NCBI GenBank assembly: GCA_015179045.1
Contig: WHUZ01000011.1
Span: 434,001 to 498,000 of the forward strand
Source of the DNA: Kalaharituber pfeilii
Taxonomy: Eukaryota; Ascomycota; Pezizomycetes; Pezizales; Pezizaceae
DNA length: 64,000 nt
Direction: 5' to 3'
The notes below the pieces were generated by a model. That model saw nothing but the letters and a program-made list of their open reading frames with translations. It was not told the origin of the DNA and made no database searches. Made by a program: the position numbers and the translations under genes. Within the stretch, counting starts at the first letter, position 1. Each line of letters opens with the position of its first letter. Positions 60,629 through 64,000 of this stretch are shown here, in pieces.

Positions 60629-61333
60629 ATGTCGTCTCGAAGAATCAATTCACTACCATATTCGAGACTTGTGATTCCAAGACCTACTCATACACCAAAC
60701 TATAGGAACTTACATTCCTCTCCGAAAACAATGGTAAAGGATAAGGCCGCAGTCATTCAGTATGTATTACCCTTGTCGGATGCCAATTCCAATCTAACCC
60801 CAGTTAGAGAGTTCAATGAGCTTGTAAACATGGAGGCAGATGAACTCAAGCAATGGCTCACTGAGGAAGCATCTTTGCATGCTGGATGGCCAAAACACGA
60901 CGGCAGTGGGGAGACCATTGGTCATGATAGGTATGATTTAGTGAACGAGAATTTGCAGAGTGAGGTAAATTTATTCCCGAACAGTGGCCGCCATATTGTC
61001 GAGATCTTGTCAAAAAATCCTCACAAGGACCCCGACAGGTATGACGAGGAAGACATTGCCCATATGAGAAAGGTAAGAAAGCTTTTCATTCAGTATTTTG
61101 ACTTTACAGAAACTGACATATTTCCATTACGTTAGGTTGTCTCATACTGTAAAAGGCACCTTGCCCAGGAAGAGAGGGCCAAACAGAATCCACATAGCAA
61201 AAGTATTGCCTCCAAGTAACTCTTGATGTACTATTTGCGATCCATGTTGCGAAGGACTAACATTTATCTCTTTCCAGGTGCGAAATCCTTGAAGAATTGG
61301 GGTCATGATCCTCAGAAAGAAGGCCTAGACTAA
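60629..61333 (+). CDS. DUF3140-family protein with probable mitochondrial presequence
   Basis: Exons 60629-61072, 61136-61202 and 61278-61333; 188 residues. The core (about 60-175) matches the DUF3140 pattern: FNELVNMEADELKQWL, LHAGW, the GRHIVEIL block, DEEDIAHMRKVVSYCKRHL and the tail SLKNWGHDPQK. The family is small, is found in bacteria and fungi, and has no established function. The first 35 residues are Arg/Ser-rich without acids (MSSRRINSLPYSRLVIPRP...LHSS) and look like a mitochondrial presequence. An internal ATG after it (KTM) could give a shorter cytosolic form. The last intron has a GTATTG donor; skipping it ends the protein early at SIASK. Confidence 0.85.
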
Positions 61334-64000
61334 GCAGCTCTTGATTATGTCAAGACCCAAGATGCAGCCTCAGTGGGAGGGTTGACGGTTATCCATGGTT
61401 GATTTCCAATCTCTAATACGAACGTAACATTTTGAGAAAGGAAAGGTTGACTAGTGGGCACAAGCGTGAAGTAAGCTTTTTGAGTGATACAATGTGTATA
61501 ATGTAGACAAACTAAGCTAATGGGACTTGGAGTGTTCTGACATACATGTAGTTTCGCTCTACCCACGCTCTGTCCATGATTACCCTCTAACGAGTGTGAA
61601 TGCGACTGAAATCTTGAAAACTTGAAATCCGTGTATGGTTAGAGTAAATTCAGTCTCACACCGAGTCAAATGGTACTCTGTGAAGTCGCTCCTATATTTG
61701 AGTCCTACTTTACACCTGTGTATACATCTATCCATATACAAGTAAATATGTTCGTAGTTCCATAAAAAAGAACTGGCTGGAGGCAAGTACTATGTCCAAG
61801 TACCTATTCGGTAGGTTCAGTGAAACCTGACTATCATGTAGTGAGGATCAGATTGTTGCTTGTAATTGAGTATGGACGCGATAATGGGCCGTGATATACG
61901 TATACTTATTGTGTGCTAATTGCGATTGAACTTGTTTACTTTCGCTCTAACGACCAGACCACCGGTAGCCTTGTCTCACTAACGGCTAACCCACACTTCA
62001 TTGCCTATTTAGGTAGTCACCTGTCAAGTTCCTTCAGCTAACCAATGTAAAGGTCGACACAAGCTTGTAGCATCAGGTCCTGACATGCTGATTCGTGATC
62101 CTCAATCAGATATCAAGATTCCAAGAACTCAGCCAATCCTTGCTCATATATATGAACTTACCCATCCAGGGCGATCTCAGTACTACACCTCTTTTCTGAT
62201 CTCTCAGGATTATTGTTAAAACACTCAGGTGCCCTGTGAATTGCACGTTACAAAAAGAAGACTTACCTCCAGTCCAGGAAAAATCGCTTCCTCAAGTTAG
62301 CAATGTAGCACGGCAAGAGCTATCTGGACAACCACGAAACGCGCAATAATTCATGGGAGACCCGAGTACCTACCTTTCATATGTTCCCCGTCCTGCACAA
62401 AGAGCTCCAAGGAGGGGACTGCGATCGCAACCGGTATATCTATTTTTAGAGCCCATGAGTCTGCATCTCATACAAGATCTAGACGATCTTATATAAACCT
62501 TGTAAGTTTTGGTACAACGTCAACTGCAAGTGTCGAGGCAGATCCGGGGTACGGCACATAGCATCGAATTCTCATAATTAAAGCGTTATGACCCGGTCCT
62601 GAGAACACCCAACAGGCTGCATGTAATGCGTACACCAAGATATGTAAATTAATACAATACCATTCCAGAAAGCTGGGACTGTACCGAGAGTACTATACTA
62701 GGGACGAACAGGTGCGATAGTTGAAACAACTGGTATCGGTATGTACGCAAGTGGTATGGCAAGGCCGATACACGACACGAAAATGTACATAAGTTTCACC
62801 AGCGCCATCATGGACATAGATCTGCGAAACAGGTACTCACCCATTCCTACTCTGGTTATTTATAGGTTTATTCTCAGAAATACGAACTACTGTATAAGGG
62901 CGCCCTAGGCCTCAGGATATTTCTTCTCCTTGTCCATTCAAATGCACATCATATTCATTCTAGAATCGAATAGTTGATTCTCGCAAAAGTCTTTGCACTT
63001 TGTCACCATGGTAACGGGCCATTCGATCTGCGTTACCCGCCTAGAGTGATCTATGCGATCTATGTCAAGTTCTGACGTCAATGATTTCATTAAACAGCTA
63101 CACTCTGATATGTACCGTTCAATCAGATAATGAATATATATTAGTATGACATGCAGCCCCGATTTGGTGATGTAACGAAATTGATATCTTAGGCTGCTAT
63201 AGAGATATTCACATCCAAATTGTGTCCAGGCCAAAGGGAGGTTGCTGACATCGAACACAACGATGCTAGCTTCCCTATGGATGATTATTACGAGTAACTT
63301 TCAGGTGTGATATCTGTTTGAAACTCATATAGACATTTGAGCTCAAGAAATTTTGCAACATGGACACAAGTTGCATATGAACTAAGCGCTGCATAGGGAA
63401 TTAGCAAAAACCAGGCCATGTTTTACCTCCTTACCAAGCAAGGGTTAGTGCGCTCAGCACTTGAGTTAACTTATCTGATTTTGGTTAGCGCACTAAGGAA
63501 TTATCGTCTGTTAGGAAATTCTTGCCAAGTATCATAGTCACAACATCTGCTTGAGAGTCTCAGCCAGACAGGCTGGATATGAAAGACCACTGGGAGGAAG
63601 AGTGAAGAACCCGACTTGCATGATGACAGAGTTGTTACTTGCAGTAGCAAAGGTTTTTGCACTAGCAGTTTGCAGGAAAATTAGCGGGAATTGTTGGGTT
63701 TCAACTATAGCGAAATTAATCGATTAGGATAAATTTAGATCACGCCAAGGAAAAAGGAAGACAAGGTCTAAAAGTCCATGAAGGTTCCAGGCAAACCTGA
63801 CTTCAGGCAGACCTGCATGCCTGTAAGGAATAACGAGCCTTCTTCGCAGGGAGAGGTGGAAGGTGCGTGCGGGTGCGACCATGGGCTGAAAGCTGCCCTT
63901 TGCTGTTGCTCCATTACTCTGTACTTGTATAACGCCATCTATCCAACCACCAGGAGCTAGCATGCATGCATGCGTCTCATCCAACGGCACACATAACTCA
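61334..64000. other. 2.7-kb non-coding stretch at the right edge
   Basis: I find no exon with family resemblance on either strand. ORFs are short (for example 62938-63258 minus). A 10-bp inverted repeat lies at 63445-63454 / 63487-63496. A gene could start beyond the window edge. Confidence 0.5.

Overview
This is nuclear DNA from a filamentous ascomycete fungus (Pezizomycotina; a Leotiomycetes-like species is my tentative guess from protein resemblance). Nearly every gene is split by short introns, mostly 49-140 nt with GT...AG borders. Coding blocks are separated by 0.1-2.7 kb of non-coding DNA rich in homopolymers. Two introns carry well-placed GC donors. I saw no tRNA, rRNA, CRISPR array or autonomous transposon. 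I rebuilt each gene by hand from splice signals and family resemblance; nothing here was run through a database.

Layout. 1-16 kb: a truncated Aro8-type aminotransferase (+), an RTC4-domain gene (+), ORC3 (-), eIF4A (-), an F-box/JmjC gene (+) and an acylpyruvase-like FAH protein (-). 15.6-28 kb: sorting nexin SNX4/ATG24 (-), a Ca2+/calmodulin-dependent kinase (-), a long gene-poor stretch, a UBE2W-type E2 (+), RNA polymerase I/III subunit AC40 (-) and the complex I 49-kDa subunit (+). 28.7-38.4 kb: the chromatin remodeller FUN30/SMARCAD1 (-), VMA21 (+), PP2A methylesterase PPE1 (+, frameshifted here) and a Par32-like RGG-repeat protein (-). 40-49 kb: a 91-bp MITE-like insertion, a frame-broken small membrane protein (+), LETM1/MDM38 (-), a frame-broken locus I do not recognise (+) and mitochondrial adenylate kinase (-). 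49-61.4 kb: a PWI/SR-rich splicing coactivator (+), a uridine-kinase-family protein (-), PCNA (-), an MSB1/Mug8-domain protein (-) and a DUF3140 protein (+). The last 2.7 kb show no supportable gene.

The genes are a typical housekeeping mix (replication, translation, mitochondria, trafficking), not a biosynthetic or defence cluster. ORC3, PCNA and FUN30 all act on chromosomal DNA, but they are scattered and I do not read them as a cluster. The most interesting points are structural: a PCNA start codon split by an intron, GC-AG introns in ORC3 and VMA21, very small coding exons, intron positions that coincide with the RGG repeats of the Par32-like gene, three stop-free introns of 3n length, a kinase with a degenerate Walker A motif, and three loci whose coding frames are broken by apparent single-base indels.
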